Assembly: GCA_038118725.1 (NCBI GenBank)
Contig: JAYOIK010000041.1
Location: forward strand, 1-44,341
Source of the DNA: JADHLJ01 sp038118725
GTDB taxonomy: Bacteria; Pseudomonadota; Alphaproteobacteria; Thalassobaculales; Thalassobaculaceae
Length of the DNA: 44,341 nt
Direction of reading: 5' to 3'
Shown here: positions 26,063 through 34,231 of the stretch, in pieces
Layout: every line of letters starts with the position of its first letter
Position numbering within the stretch: position 1 is the first letter of the stretch
Program-made: the position numbers and the translations under genes
The notes under the pieces: generated by a model
The model's database searches: none
What the model was told of the DNA's origin: nothing
Seen by the model: the letters and a program-made list of their open reading frames with translations, nothing else

Positions 26063-26746
26063 CTACCGGTTGTTGCCGAACATGAGCACGTGATTGCCGG
26101 TGTCGATATCCGGCGCCGCGACGCCGTGATCCGGCAAGCCGACGCCGAACCCCGCCCTAAGCGCCGCCGCCGTCGCCTGGGTCGTCTGGCCTTCCAGCAG
26201 GACGATCCATTCCGGGGTCTCGTTCTCCGGGATCGCCATGCCCTGGGCCTTGCGTCCCTCGTTGACCACGGCCAGATCGTTCTCCGCCAGGACGGCTCCG
26301 ATCATCCCGGGCCGCGCGATCAGCGACGGCAGCAAGTCGTTCTCCAAATGTCCGCGCAGACCGTCCATCACCGCCGGGGCTGGTGAGAACCTCGCGTAGG
26401 CGCAGGCGCCCGCGAAGCCGTGCGACAGATCGATGGTGATCCGCGCGGTGACGCGCTCGAACTTGCTGAAGGTCGCCATGACCTTCTTCGACCAATCCGA
26501 CTGATCCTTCAGCAGTTCCATGTAATCCGGATCGGCGAGATCCTCGACCTTGTCGGTCTCATAGGTGGCGAAATACTTGATCCGCGCGTCGCCGTCGGCG
26601 TCGACATAGCGGCGGGCGCGGTGAAAGCCGGGCATCCAGACGCGCTCGTCGATATGCTCGCGGTTGTACCATTCGTTGAAGTCCTCCTCGACACCCACCG
26701 GGGTCTCGGTGAAGGTCATGAGCATGCCTTTGCCGTATAGCGCCAT
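26063..26746 (-). CDS. Uncharacterised protein, possible dimeric alpha-beta-barrel fold
   Basis: I do not recognise a named function. The 227-residue product has two similarly sized halves, the first opening MALYGKGMLMTFTETPVGVEE with FNEWYNREHIDERVWMPGFH, a pattern seen in small ferredoxin-like (EthD/DUF4286-like) domains that bind small molecules. The second half contains ETPEWIVLLEGQ and ends HVLMFGNNR. The start at 26746 has a GGAGAG ribosome site. It is 12 bp downstream of the duplicated-domain gene and 4 bp upstream of tgt, so it is firmly in that operon. Function in degradation of a small organic acid is a guess from the fold only. Confidence 0.6.
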   Translation of the reverse strand: MALYGKGMLMTFTETPVGVEEDFNEWYNREHIDERVWMPGFHRARRYVDADGDARIKYFATYETDKVEDLADPDYMELLKDQSDWSKKVMATFSKFERVTARITIDLSHGFAGACAYARFSPAPAVMDGLRGHLENDLLPSLIARPGMIGAVLAENDLAVVNEGRKAQGMAIPENETPEWIVLLEGQTTQATAAALRAGFGVGLPDHGVAAPDIDTGNHVLMFGNNR

Positions 26747-26758
26747 GAGAGCTCTCCG

Positions 26759-27577
26759 TTACTTGGTGACGAGTGAATCGATGAATTGCCTCGCCGACAT
26801 GCCGACCGCCCCGCCCGCCGCCTTGGCGGTCTCGTTCACGTGGCTCAACACGCCGTCATTATAGATCGACTTGCCGTCTCCGATCCGCGCCGACATGCAG
26901 GCCACCGTGCCGCCGATGATGCCGCGCGTGTCGAGCGCGGGTAGACGCGACATGCCGACCCCGTCCTTGCCGCCGGCGGCGTCGTGAAAGAAGCCCGCGA
27001 AGGCCTCGCCGCGGATTGCCATCGCCGGGTCCGCGCCGGGCATGGCGCCGTGACTGCCGGAAACGATGATGCGCCCGCCATCCTGGTCGTTCACGAGCGA
27101 GATCGAGTCCATCAGGACGATCATCCGCTCTCCCGGCCTGGTCGGCAGTTCCTTGCGCGCCTCGGCGTAGCTCGGCGCGGGCTTGTCGCTCATCGCCGCC
27201 TTGGTCATCAGTCGCGCGGCGTCGATCGCCGACATGCCGACCGCCACGCCGAGGGATTCCGCCAGCGGGTTGACGAAGGAGATCACGCCGTCGGCCACCG
27301 CGCTGTCGCCGTCGCCGATGCGGCAAGACATGGTGTCCGTGGTCGCGTAGGGAATGTCGAGTGACTGGCAATAGGCGCCGCCGGAAATCCCGGAACCATC
27401 CTTGGCCCGCCCGGCGTCGTTGAGGATCACGCCCCGCCCCTTGGCCTTGACCGCGAGATAGGCGGCATAGACCCCGCCATGCGACGCGCCGAGCACGACC
27501 CGCCCCTCGCATTCCGGACCAAGTTTGGTCACGGTATGGGCGACGACGATCTCGTCGTCGATGATCCGATTGGCCAT
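26759..27577 (-). CDS. Uncharacterised protein built from two tandem copies of one domain
   Basis: The 272-residue product is cytoplasmic by appearance, with no signal peptide or membrane span. Residues about 27-127 and 169-269 are copies of each other: SHGG/SHGA, NDAGRAKDGSG/HDAAGGKDGVG, RIGDG/RIGDG, DGVISFVN/DGVLSHVN and VAVGMSA/GAVGMSA occur in the same order at an offset of 143-145 residues. I do not know a characterised member of this family. The conserved Ser-His-Gly, Asp, Lys-Asp-Gly and Arg-Ile-Gly-Asp-Gly sets suggest an active site or ligand site in each half. The start at 27577 has an AAAGGAAA ribosome site. Downstream are another unknown gene, tgt and queG; upstream, beyond an inverted repeat, are E1 beta and alpha genes. 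Confidence 0.7.
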   Translation of the reverse strand: MANRIIDDEIVVAHTVTKLGPECEGRVVLGASHGGVYAAYLAVKAKGRGVILNDAGRAKDGSGISGGAYCQSLDIPYATTDTMSCRIGDGDSAVADGVISFVNPLAESLGVAVGMSAIDAARLMTKAAMSDKPAPSYAEARKELPTRPGERMIVLMDSISLVNDQDGGRIIVSGSHGAMPGADPAMAIRGEAFAGFFHDAAGGKDGVGMSRLPALDTRGIIGGTVACMSARIGDGKSIYNDGVLSHVNETAKAAGGAVGMSARQFIDSLVTK

Positions 27578-27617
27578 GTTGGTTTCCTTTCCGGTTGACG
27601 GCGATTCTCTCGGTTCG

Positions 27618-27725
27618 ACAAGACCCTTCGAGACACTCGCTTCGCGCGCTCCTCAGGGTGAATGGAAACTCAATTAAACACTCACCCTGAGGATGCGCCC
27701 TTGGCGCCGTCTCGAAGGGTTTTGT
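27618..27725. repeat. Dispersed inverted repeat, family B
   Basis: Outer arms 27618-27634 and 27709-27725 are inverted copies over 17 bp with one mismatch (core CCCTTCGAGAC), and inner arms 27650-27661 and 27682-27693 are a perfect 12-bp inverted match (TCCTCAGGGTGA). The element fills the gap between the E1 beta stop and the next minus-strand gene. A 15-bp piece of the same family recurs at 37024-37038. It resembles the CTTCGAGAC / CCTCAGGGTGA palindromes scattered through many alphaproteobacterial genomes. Confidence 0.82.
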
Positions 27726-27739
27726 CCGCCGCTATTCCC

Positions 27740-28714
27740 TCACCCCGCCATCATCTCCTTGACCGTCTCGATGATCCGTTCCTCGGAAACCCGAACCACG
27801 TCCTCCAACGGCGGGGCGTAGGAGATCGGGATACGCGGGGCGCCGCGGCGGCGGACCGGGGCCTTTAGGGCCTTGAACAGATGCTCCGACACGCTCGCCG
27901 CGATCTCCGCGCCGAAGCCGCCGACCGAGACGCTTTCATGGGTGATCAGAAGTCGCCCGGTCTTCTCAACCGAGGCGAAGACCGCGTCGCGGTCCCATGG
28001 CCAAAGCGTGCGAAGGTCGATCACTTCCGCGGATATGCCCTGACCTTCAAGCGTCGCGGCGGCCCGGCTCGCGGTGTGCAGCTGCGAGGACCAGGACACG
28101 ATGGTGATGTCCGAGCCCTCGCGTTCCATTCGCGCCTTGCCGAAGGGCAGGACAACATCGCCGTCCGGCACCTCGCCTTCCAGCCCCCAGATATTCTTGT
28201 GCTCGAAATAGACCACGGGGTCGTCACAGCGGATCGCGGCCTTCAGCAGACCCTTGTTATCCGCCGGCGTGGACGGCACCGCGACCACCAGACCGGGGAT
28301 ATGGGTGTACCAGCTTTCCAGCGACTGGGAATGCTGCGCCGCCGAGGAGCGCCACATGCCCATGGGCTCGCGGATCACCATCGGGACCTTGGTCTGCCCG
28401 CCCAGCATATAGCGCGCCTTGGCCGCCTGATTGATCAGCTCGTCCACGGCGCAGAGCGCGAAATCGGCGAAGCGCATTTCGACCACCGGGCGGGTGCCGG
28501 CCATGGCCGCGCCGACGCTGGCGCCCATGATCGCCGCCTCGGAGATCGGCGCGTCGGAAATCCGCTCCGGCCCGAACTCGTCGACCAGACCGGCATATTG
28601 GCCGAACACGCCGCCACGCCCGAGATCCTCGCCCACGGCCCAGACCAGCGGGTCGCGGCGCATTTCCTCGGCGAGCGCGGTCTTGCCGGCCTCGGCATAA
28701 GTCATGACAGCCAT
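27740..28714 (-). CDS. 2-oxoacid dehydrogenase E1 component, beta subunit (acetoin/pyruvate type)
   Basis: The 324-residue product is the transketolase-like beta subunit of a heterotetrameric E1. Visible are MTYAEAGKTALAEEMRRDP, VWAVGEDLGRGGVFGQYAGL, the RISDAPISEAAIMGASVGAA segment, GTRPVVEMRFADF, and the C-terminal RLLITHESVSVGGFGAEIAA. With the alpha subunit it decarboxylates a 2-oxoacid or cleaves acetoin using thiamine diphosphate. The start overlaps the alpha-subunit stop (TGATG). No E2 or E3 gene is present in the window, so substrate assignment between pyruvate, acetoin and branched-chain acids is open. Confidence 0.9.
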   Translation of the reverse strand: MAVMTYAEAGKTALAEEMRRDPLVWAVGEDLGRGGVFGQYAGLVDEFGPERISDAPISEAAIMGASVGAAMAGTRPVVEMRFADFALCAVDELINQAAKARYMLGGQTKVPMVIREPMGMWRSSAAQHSQSLESWYTHIPGLVVAVPSTPADNKGLLKAAIRCDDPVVYFEHKNIWGLEGEVPDGDVVLPFGKARMEREGSDITIVSWSSQLHTASRAAATLEGQGISAEVIDLRTLWPWDRDAVFASVEKTGRLLITHESVSVGGFGAEIAASVSEHLFKALKAPVRRRGAPRIPISYAPPLEDVVRVSEERIIETVKEMMAG

Positions 28715-29715
28715 CAGTAAGCCCTCTCGCGCGGGTCGCCGATATCCTGAACGTCCGTGTAGGCAAGCGAGATATCCGGCCAGGGCGCCGCCTTGGCGGT
28801 CTCGTAGGCCTGATCCATTTCGAAGGCGGCGGCGTCGCGATGCGCCTCCAGGGTCTCGGCCTCGACCCCGGCCTCGCGCAGCAGCGCGGCGCAGCGCGCG
28901 ATCGGATCATTGCCCCAGGCCGCCTCGACCTCGTCCTTTTGACGATAGACCGCCGGGTCGGAGGCCGTGTGCCCGTGCAGCCGATAGGTCTGGCAGAGGA
29001 TGAACCGCGGCCCGCCGCCGCCCCGGATGGCGTCGACCGCGGCCCGGACGGCTTCGTCAACCGCGACGATGTCATTGCCGTCGATTTCCTCGGCCGCGAT
29101 GCCGAGCGCCCGTGCCCGCGCCGCCGCGCCGTCGCCCGAGGTCATCGCGTCGGTGCGCGTCGTCGAGGCGAAGCCGTTGCTCTCGCATACGAAAAGCGCC
29201 GGGAGCTTGAACACGCCCGCCCAGTTGAGCCCTTCCAGAAAGGGACCCCGGTTGATCGCGCCATCGCCGAAGATGCTGCACGCCACCCCGTCATCGCCCT
29301 TCAGCTTGATCGCGTGGGCGGCGCCGGCGGCGATGTTGATATTCGCCGCCACGACACCATTGGCGCCGAGCATGCCGACCCCGAAATCCGCGATATGCAT
29401 GGAGCCGCCCTTGCCCTGGCAGATCCCGCCCTCGCGCCCCAGCAGCTCCGACATCATCGCGGTCGCGTCGGCGCCCTTGGCCAGGGTGTGGCCATGCCCG
29501 CGATGGGTCGACAGAAGATAGTCGCTGGAGCGCAGGTTCCGGCAGACCCCGGAGGCGATGGCCTCCTGACCGATGGAAAGGTGAATCGCGCCGAGAACGA
29601 GCTTGTCCTCGTTCGCCCGGGCCGCGGCCTCCTCGAAGGCCCGGATCCGGTGCATCATGCGGTGATGCTCCAGATAGCGCTCGACATCGATATTGCGTGC
29701 TGTGTTTCCCGCCAC
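28714..29715 (-). CDS. 2-oxoacid dehydrogenase E1 component, alpha subunit (acetoin/pyruvate type)
   Basis: The product of about 333 residues carries the thiamine-diphosphate motif GDGAINRGPFLEGLNWAG, preceded by STHRGHGHTLAKGAD, GREGGICQGKGGSMHIAD and GANGVVAANINIAAGAA, which is the acetoin/pyruvate E1 alpha pattern. The frame opens at a TTG at 29727, but a GTG at 29715 has a TTGGAGG ribosome site at 29721-29727 and is preferred. It is translationally coupled to the beta subunit and is the first gene of the long minus-strand run, with the 245-bp tandem array upstream of it. Confidence 0.9.
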   Translation of the reverse strand: MAGNTARNIDVERYLEHHRMMHRIRAFEEAAARANEDKLVLGAIHLSIGQEAIASGVCRNLRSSDYLLSTHRGHGHTLAKGADATAMMSELLGREGGICQGKGGSMHIADFGVGMLGANGVVAANINIAAGAAHAIKLKGDDGVACSIFGDGAINRGPFLEGLNWAGVFKLPALFVCESNGFASTTRTDAMTSGDGAAARARALGIAAEEIDGNDIVAVDEAVRAAVDAIRGGGGPRFILCQTYRLHGHTASDPAVYRQKDEVEAAWGNDPIARCAALLREAGVEAETLEAHRDAAAFEMDQAYETAKAAPWPDISLAYTDVQDIGDPRERAY

Positions 29716-29859
29716 TTGGGCCTCCAATTCACCGCCGACGCCGGCGATGCGGGTTTAAACAGAGCCTCCGCGCGCACGGAGGCGATACCGAGCGGTTTGT
29801 AGCACGGACGGACAAAAAAAGGCGACGGGTCGAAAACGATTTCGTCTCGTGTCCCATTC

Positions 29860-30524
29860 GCGTTCCCGTATTCTCGAGGCGGGATCCGCCCGGTCCCTCA
29901 TTTTTCGTATCCCCGAGGCGGGGTCCTCGCGGTCCCCATTTCCCGTATCCCCGACGCAGGTCGGGGTCGACGCCTGAATTGGCGGCTGGTGACGGATAGC
30001 CGATCACGCCGAACGACCCAACGAATTGCTCCGCCGGCCATCGCGTGCCAACGCTTCAGGCGTCGGCCCCGACCTTCGTCGGGGATACGGTCTGTGTCGG
30101 TCTGACGCTAGCGTTCCCGAGAGGTGGTCCTCCCGGTCCCCCATTCCTCGTATCTCCGAGGTGGGGTCCTCCCGGCCCCTCATTTTTCGTATCCCCGACG
30201 AAGGTCGGGGCCCACGCCTGAGAAGCCGGCTCGTGACGGATCGCCGATCATGCCGAACGACCCGCCGAATTGTTCCGCCGGCCGTCGCGGCGTAACGCCA
30301 CAGGCTTCGGCCCCGACCTTCGTCGGGGATACGGTTTGTGTTGGACTGAAGCTAGCGTTCCCGAGGCGGGGGCTTCGTCGCCATCCGTTCTCCCATATCC
30401 CCGACGCGGGGTCGTCCCATTCCCCCAATTTTCGTATCCCCGACGCAGGTCGAGGTCGACGCCCGCGGCTTGTCCGCGTGACGGATAGCCGATCACGTCG
30501 AACGCCCCGCCAAATTGCTCCGCC
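29860..30524. repeat. Tandem array, period about 245 bp, about 2.7 copies (family C)
   Basis: Units begin CGTATCCCCGAC at 29944, 30188 and 30433, spaced 244 and 245 bp. The stretch 29860-29943 matches the tail of a unit, and the third unit stops near 30524. Each full unit contains a 25-bp inverted pair: 30188-30212 and 30309-30333 are perfect inverted copies, and 29944-29968 pairs with 30065-30089 at the same 121-bp offset. Between arms there is a conserved GTGACGGATAGCCGATCA-like block. The ORFs crossing the array translate to repetitive PDLRRGYG-type peptides and are not convincing genes. The rest of the 29728-29860 gap shows no gene. Confidence 0.85.
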
Positions 30525-30607
30525 ACCGGGAGCGCGATTTGGTTGGACAGCCCTGGCTCGCCGCCCTATTAAGCGCCACATTCATACACCGATGGGAGTG
30601 TCGCGCC

Positions 30608-31162
30608 ATGCGGGGCCTCGAACTGAAGGGCGTGATCGCCGGTATCATTGCCATGGGCCTCGTGGTCCTGGTCTCCAACATCGCGGTCGATTATCCAATC
30701 AACGATTGGCTGACCTGGGGCGCGTTGACCTATCCCATCGCCTTTCTGGTCACCGATCTCACCAACAGGATTTTCGGCGCGGCGCCCGCCCGCAAGGTGG
30801 TCTATGCCGGTTTCGCGGTCGGCGTGGTGCTCTCCCTGATCTATGCCGACCCGCGCATCGCGCTCGCCTCCGGGACCGCCTTCCTGGTCGCGCAGCTGCT
30901 GGATATCGCGATCTTCGACAAGTTGCGCCGCCAGACCTGGTGGAAGGCTCCACTGGTCTCCTCGGTGGCCTCCTCGGCGGTGGACACGGCTCTGTTCTTC
31001 TCAATCGCCTTCGCCGCGACGGGCTTGCCCTGGGTGACCTGGGCGATCGGCGATTTCGGCGCGAAACTGGCCATGGCGGCGATCCTTCTGGCGCCGTTCC
31101 GCCTGTTCATCGCGATGCTCCCGGCGCGCCTGCAAGAGGAGACCGGCGACACGTCCGTCTAG
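30608..31162 (+). CDS. yhhQ: Queuosine precursor transporter, VUT/YhhQ family
   Basis: The 184-residue inner-membrane protein has about five to six hydrophobic segments, with the family's LTYPIAFLVTDLTNRIFGA motif near residue 40 and later LVSSVASSAVDTALFFSIAF and GDFGAKLAMA. Characterised YhhQ proteins import 7-deazaguanine precursors such as preQ0 or preQ1. The open frame extends to 30515, but the ATG at 30608 has a GGGAG site 8 bp upstream and is where family sequence starts. It precedes queA by 19 bp on the same strand, so the pair is an operon that agrees with the transporter assignment. Confidence 0.93.
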   Translation: MRGLELKGVIAGIIAMGLVVLVSNIAVDYPINDWLTWGALTYPIAFLVTDLTNRIFGAAPARKVVYAGFAVGVVLSLIYADPRIALASGTAFLVAQLLDIAIFDKLRRQTWWKAPLVSSVASSAVDTALFFSIAFAATGLPWVTWAIGDFGAKLAMAAILLAPFRLFIAMLPARLQEETGDTSV

Positions 31163-31181
31163 TTTCGCCACCGAAGCCAAA

Positions 31182-32243
31182 ATGAAAGTCGACCTTTTCG
31201 ACTATGAACTGCCGCCAGAGCTGATCGCCAAGCATCCGGCGCGGCCACGCGACGCGGCGCGCCTGCTCGACATGACCGGCCCGGCGCTGGCCGACCGGAC
31301 GATCCGGGATCTGCCGAGCCTGCTCCGCCCCGGCGACCTTCTGGTGGTCAACGACACGCGGGTGATCCCCTCGCGCCTGGACGGCCGGCGCGGCGCGGCG
31401 CGGATCGAGGCAACCTTGCACAAGCGGCTCGGCCCCGGCCGCTGGGCCGCCTTCGCCCGCCCGGCCAAGCGGCTACGGCCCGGCGACCGCGTCGACTTCA
31501 ACCAGGGCTTGGGGACCGAAAGCTTGGGGGCCGAGGTCATCTCCCGCGACGGCGGCGAGGTGGTTCTGGATTTCGGCCTTGGCGACGACGCCTTGCTCGC
31601 CCGGCTGGGCGAGGTGGGACGGATGCCGCTGCCGCCCTATATCAAGCGCGGCGCCGAAGAGAGCCACGCCGAGGACCGCGCCGACTATCAAACCCTGTTC
31701 GCCGCCCGTGACGGCGCCGTCGCGGCGCCCACCGCCAGCCTGCATTTCACGCCCGAGATCCTGGCGGCGCTCGAGGAACGCGGGGTTCGGCGCGCGACCG
31801 TCACCCTGCATGTCGGCGCGGGAACCTTCCTGCCGGTAACCGTAGAGGACACCGAGGACCACCCCATGCATTCCGAATGGGCCGAGGTGAACGCGGAAAC
31901 CGTTCAGATGATCGCCGATACCAAGGCCAGGGGCGGGCGCGTCGTGGCCGCCGGCACCACCAGCCTTCGGGTCCTGGAAACCGCCGCGCGATCCGGGACG
32001 CTCGAGCCCTATTCGGGCGAGACCGACCTTTTCATCACCCCGGGCTTCGACTTCCGGATCGTTGACCTGCTGCTCACCAATTTTCACCTGCCGCGCTCGA
32101 CCCTGCTGATGCTGGTCTCGGCGCTGGCTGGGCGCGAGCGAATTCTCGACGGCTATGCCCACGCGATCGCATCGGGCTACCGGTTCTTCTCCTATGGCGA
32201 CGCCTGTCTGATCAGCCGGGATCCCGTTCAAGCCACGGCCTGA
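31182..32243 (+). CDS. queA: S-adenosylmethionine:tRNA ribosyltransferase-isomerase
   Basis: The 353-residue product transfers and rearranges the ribosyl group of SAM onto preQ1 in tRNA to form epoxyqueuosine, the substrate of QueG. Visible are the opening MKVDLFDYELPPELIAKHPA, DLLVVNDTRVIPSRL, GRMPLPPYIK, LHFTPEILAAL, LHVGAGTFLPV and the C-terminal TNFHLPRSTLLMLVSAL, all standard for QueA. It follows yhhQ directly. Its 3' end overlaps the end of the convergent ABC transporter gene by 16 bp. Confidence 0.97.
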   Translation: MKVDLFDYELPPELIAKHPARPRDAARLLDMTGPALADRTIRDLPSLLRPGDLLVVNDTRVIPSRLDGRRGAARIEATLHKRLGPGRWAAFARPAKRLRPGDRVDFNQGLGTESLGAEVISRDGGEVVLDFGLGDDALLARLGEVGRMPLPPYIKRGAEESHAEDRADYQTLFAARDGAVAAPTASLHFTPEILAALEERGVRRATVTLHVGAGTFLPVTVEDTEDHPMHSEWAEVNAETVQMIADTKARGGRVVAAGTTSLRVLETAARSGTLEPYSGETDLFITPGFDFRIVDLLLTNFHLPRSTLLMLVSALAGRERILDGYAHAIASGYRFFSYGDACLISRDPVQATA

Positions 32244-34099
32244 GCATTCGCCGCGGCCGCCTCATCCGACGTCTCAACCTCGCCGGTTTCGGCCTGCCGG
32301 GAGGCTTTCTGTTGTTCGCGCCACATCCCAGCATATATGCCGTCCCGGTCCAGCAGCTCGTGGTGCCGGCCGCGCTCGGCGATGACACCGTCGCGCAGCA
32401 CGATGATCTCGTCCGCCTCCACGATGGTCGACAGCCGATGCGCGATGGTCAGCGTCGTGTGATTGGCCGAGACCTCGGCGAGGCTACGCTGGATCGCCTT
32501 TTCGGTATGGGAATCAAGCGCCGAGGTCGCCTCGTCAAACAGGAAGATCGCCGGGCGCTTGAGGATCGTTCGGGCGATAGCCACCCGCTGTTTCTCGCCG
32601 CCGGAAAGTTTCAGACCGCGCTCTCCCACCGAGGTGTTGTAGCCGTCCGGCAGGCCCATTACGAAGTCGTGGATGCTGGCCAGCTTGGCGGCGGCCTCGA
32701 TCTCCGCCGGGCCGGCGTCGGGCCGGCCATAGGCGATGTTGTAGTAGACCGTGTCGTTGAACAACACGGTGTCCTGGGGAACGATCCCGATGGACCGGCG
32801 CAGGCTCGCCTGGGTGATCGAGCGGATGTCCTGGCCGTCGATCTCGATCGCGCCGTCGGTCACGTCGTAGAAGCGGAACAGGAGTCGCGAGATCGTCGAC
32901 TTGCCGGCGCCCGATGGTCCGACGATGGCGACGGTCTTGCCCGCCGGCACCTCGAAGCTCAGACCCTTAAGGATCTCGCGGTCAGGCCCATAGCCGAAGC
33001 GTACGTCGTGGAAGGTGACGGTACCGCCATTGGCGACCAGATCCGGCGCATCCTCGGCGTCGGTGACCTCGCGTTGCTCCGCGGTCAGCCGGAACATCGC
33101 CTCCATGTCGGTCAGCGACTGCTTGATCTCGCGATAGACGAAGCCGAGAAAATTCAGCGGCTGGAACAGCTGCATGAGATAGGTATTGACCATCACGAAA
33201 CCGCCGACGGTCATCGCGCCGGACTGGATGTCGAAACCGGCCATGGTCATCACCAGGGTCAGGCCGACGGCGATGATGAAGCCCTGGCCGATATTCACCA
33301 ACGCCAAGGTGGTCTTGCTGCGCACCGCCGCGTCCTCGTAGCGCCGGAGCGAGCGGTCGAAGCGATTGGCCTCGTGCTCCTCGTTGCCGAAATACTTGAC
33401 CGTCTCGTAGTTCAACAGGCTGTCGATGGCGCGGGTATTGGCCTTTGAATCCATCTCGTTCATCTCGCGCCGGAACTTCATCCGCCACTCGGTCACCGAG
33501 AAGGTGAAGGCGACATAGAGGCTCACGGTCACGAAGGTGACCAGGGCGTACCAGATATCGAATACCGCCCAGAGAATGCCGCAAACCATGGTGATCTCGA
33601 GCAGGGTCGGCACGATGTTGAACAGCATGAAGGTCAGCAGAAATTCGATCCCCTTGACCCCACGCTCGATCGCCCGCGACAGCCCACCGGTCTGGCGGTC
33701 CAGATGAAAGCGCAGGGATAGCGAATGCAAATGCCGAAAGGTCTTGAGCCCGACCGCGCGAATCGCGCGCTGGCCGACCCGGGCGAAGAAGAAATCGCGC
33801 AATTCGGCGAAGGCCTGCTGCGCCACCCGCGAGATGCCGTAGCCGATCAGGATGCCGACCAGGGCCGTGACCACGAAGGCGCCCTCGGCGGAAATCAGAT
33901 CAACCGCCTCCTTGTACAGCACCGGCACCATGACCGTGGCGAGCTTGGCGGTGACCAGACAGAGCAAGGCGACCACCACCCGGGCGCGGATCGTCCACTC
34001 GCCGCGCGGCCACAGATAGGGCAGAAGCGTGCGAATGGTGTTCCAATCGGCCTTGGCGCTGGGCCGATAGCTCATATCCGGGGCGTGACGCGGCGGCAT
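32228..34099 (-). CDS. ABC exporter (permease-ATPase fusion), Atm1/ABCB7-like
   Basis: The 623-residue half-transporter has a six-helix membrane domain followed by an ATPase domain. The N-terminal TIRTLLPYLWPRGEWTIRAR and MVPVLYKEAVDLIS are typical of the Atm1 family, which exports glutathione or sulfur compounds linked to Fe-S and heavy-metal handling. The ATPase has Walker A GPSGAGKST, the signature LSGGEKQRVAIARTIL, and Walker B IFLFDEATSALD. A second ATG at 34075 (MSYRPSAK) is an alternative start. It is convergent with queA and lies downstream of the acyl-CoA dehydrogenase on the same strand, 132 bp apart. Confidence 0.93.
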   Translation of the reverse strand: MPPRHAPDMSYRPSAKADWNTIRTLLPYLWPRGEWTIRARVVVALLCLVTAKLATVMVPVLYKEAVDLISAEGAFVVTALVGILIGYGISRVAQQAFAELRDFFFARVGQRAIRAVGLKTFRHLHSLSLRFHLDRQTGGLSRAIERGVKGIEFLLTFMLFNIVPTLLEITMVCGILWAVFDIWYALVTFVTVSLYVAFTFSVTEWRMKFRREMNEMDSKANTRAIDSLLNYETVKYFGNEEHEANRFDRSLRRYEDAAVRSKTTLALVNIGQGFIIAVGLTLVMTMAGFDIQSGAMTVGGFVMVNTYLMQLFQPLNFLGFVYREIKQSLTDMEAMFRLTAEQREVTDAEDAPDLVANGGTVTFHDVRFGYGPDREILKGLSFEVPAGKTVAIVGPSGAGKSTISRLLFRFYDVTDGAIEIDGQDIRSITQASLRRSIGIVPQDTVLFNDTVYYNIAYGRPDAGPAEIEAAAKLASIHDFVMGLPDGYNTSVGERGLKLSGGEKQRVAIARTILKRPAIFLFDEATSALDSHTEKAIQRSLAEVSANHTTLTIAHRLSTIVEADEIIVLRDGVIAERGRHHELLDRDGIYAGMWREQQKASRQAETGEVETSDEAAAANAQAVA

Positions 34100-34231
34100 G
34101 CGGTGTCCAATTCAGAGGCTCGGTCGCGCGGCTTCACGTCACCGGGGCCATGGGTCGGTTCGATTGTTCGATAATATTGGAACTTTTTCCCTCGACACAA
34201 GGGGGATGACAGGCCGCCGCCCTTCCTTGCC

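Noticed and set aside
30026..30488. Plus- and minus-strand ORFs inside the tandem array, with recurring PDLRRGYG-like peptides
   Set aside because: The peptides repeat because the DNA repeats; they have no start sites, no domain resemblance, and lie in both strands and several frames.
30525..30607. Possible preQ1 riboswitch upstream of yhhQ-queA
   Set aside because: I looked for the short pseudoknot pattern of preQ1 classes and did not see it; a covariance search would be needed to be certain.
32228..32243. 16-bp convergent overlap of queA and the ABC exporter as a regulatory antisense arrangement
   Set aside because: Short 3' overlaps of convergent genes are common in compact genomes and nothing else points to antisense control.
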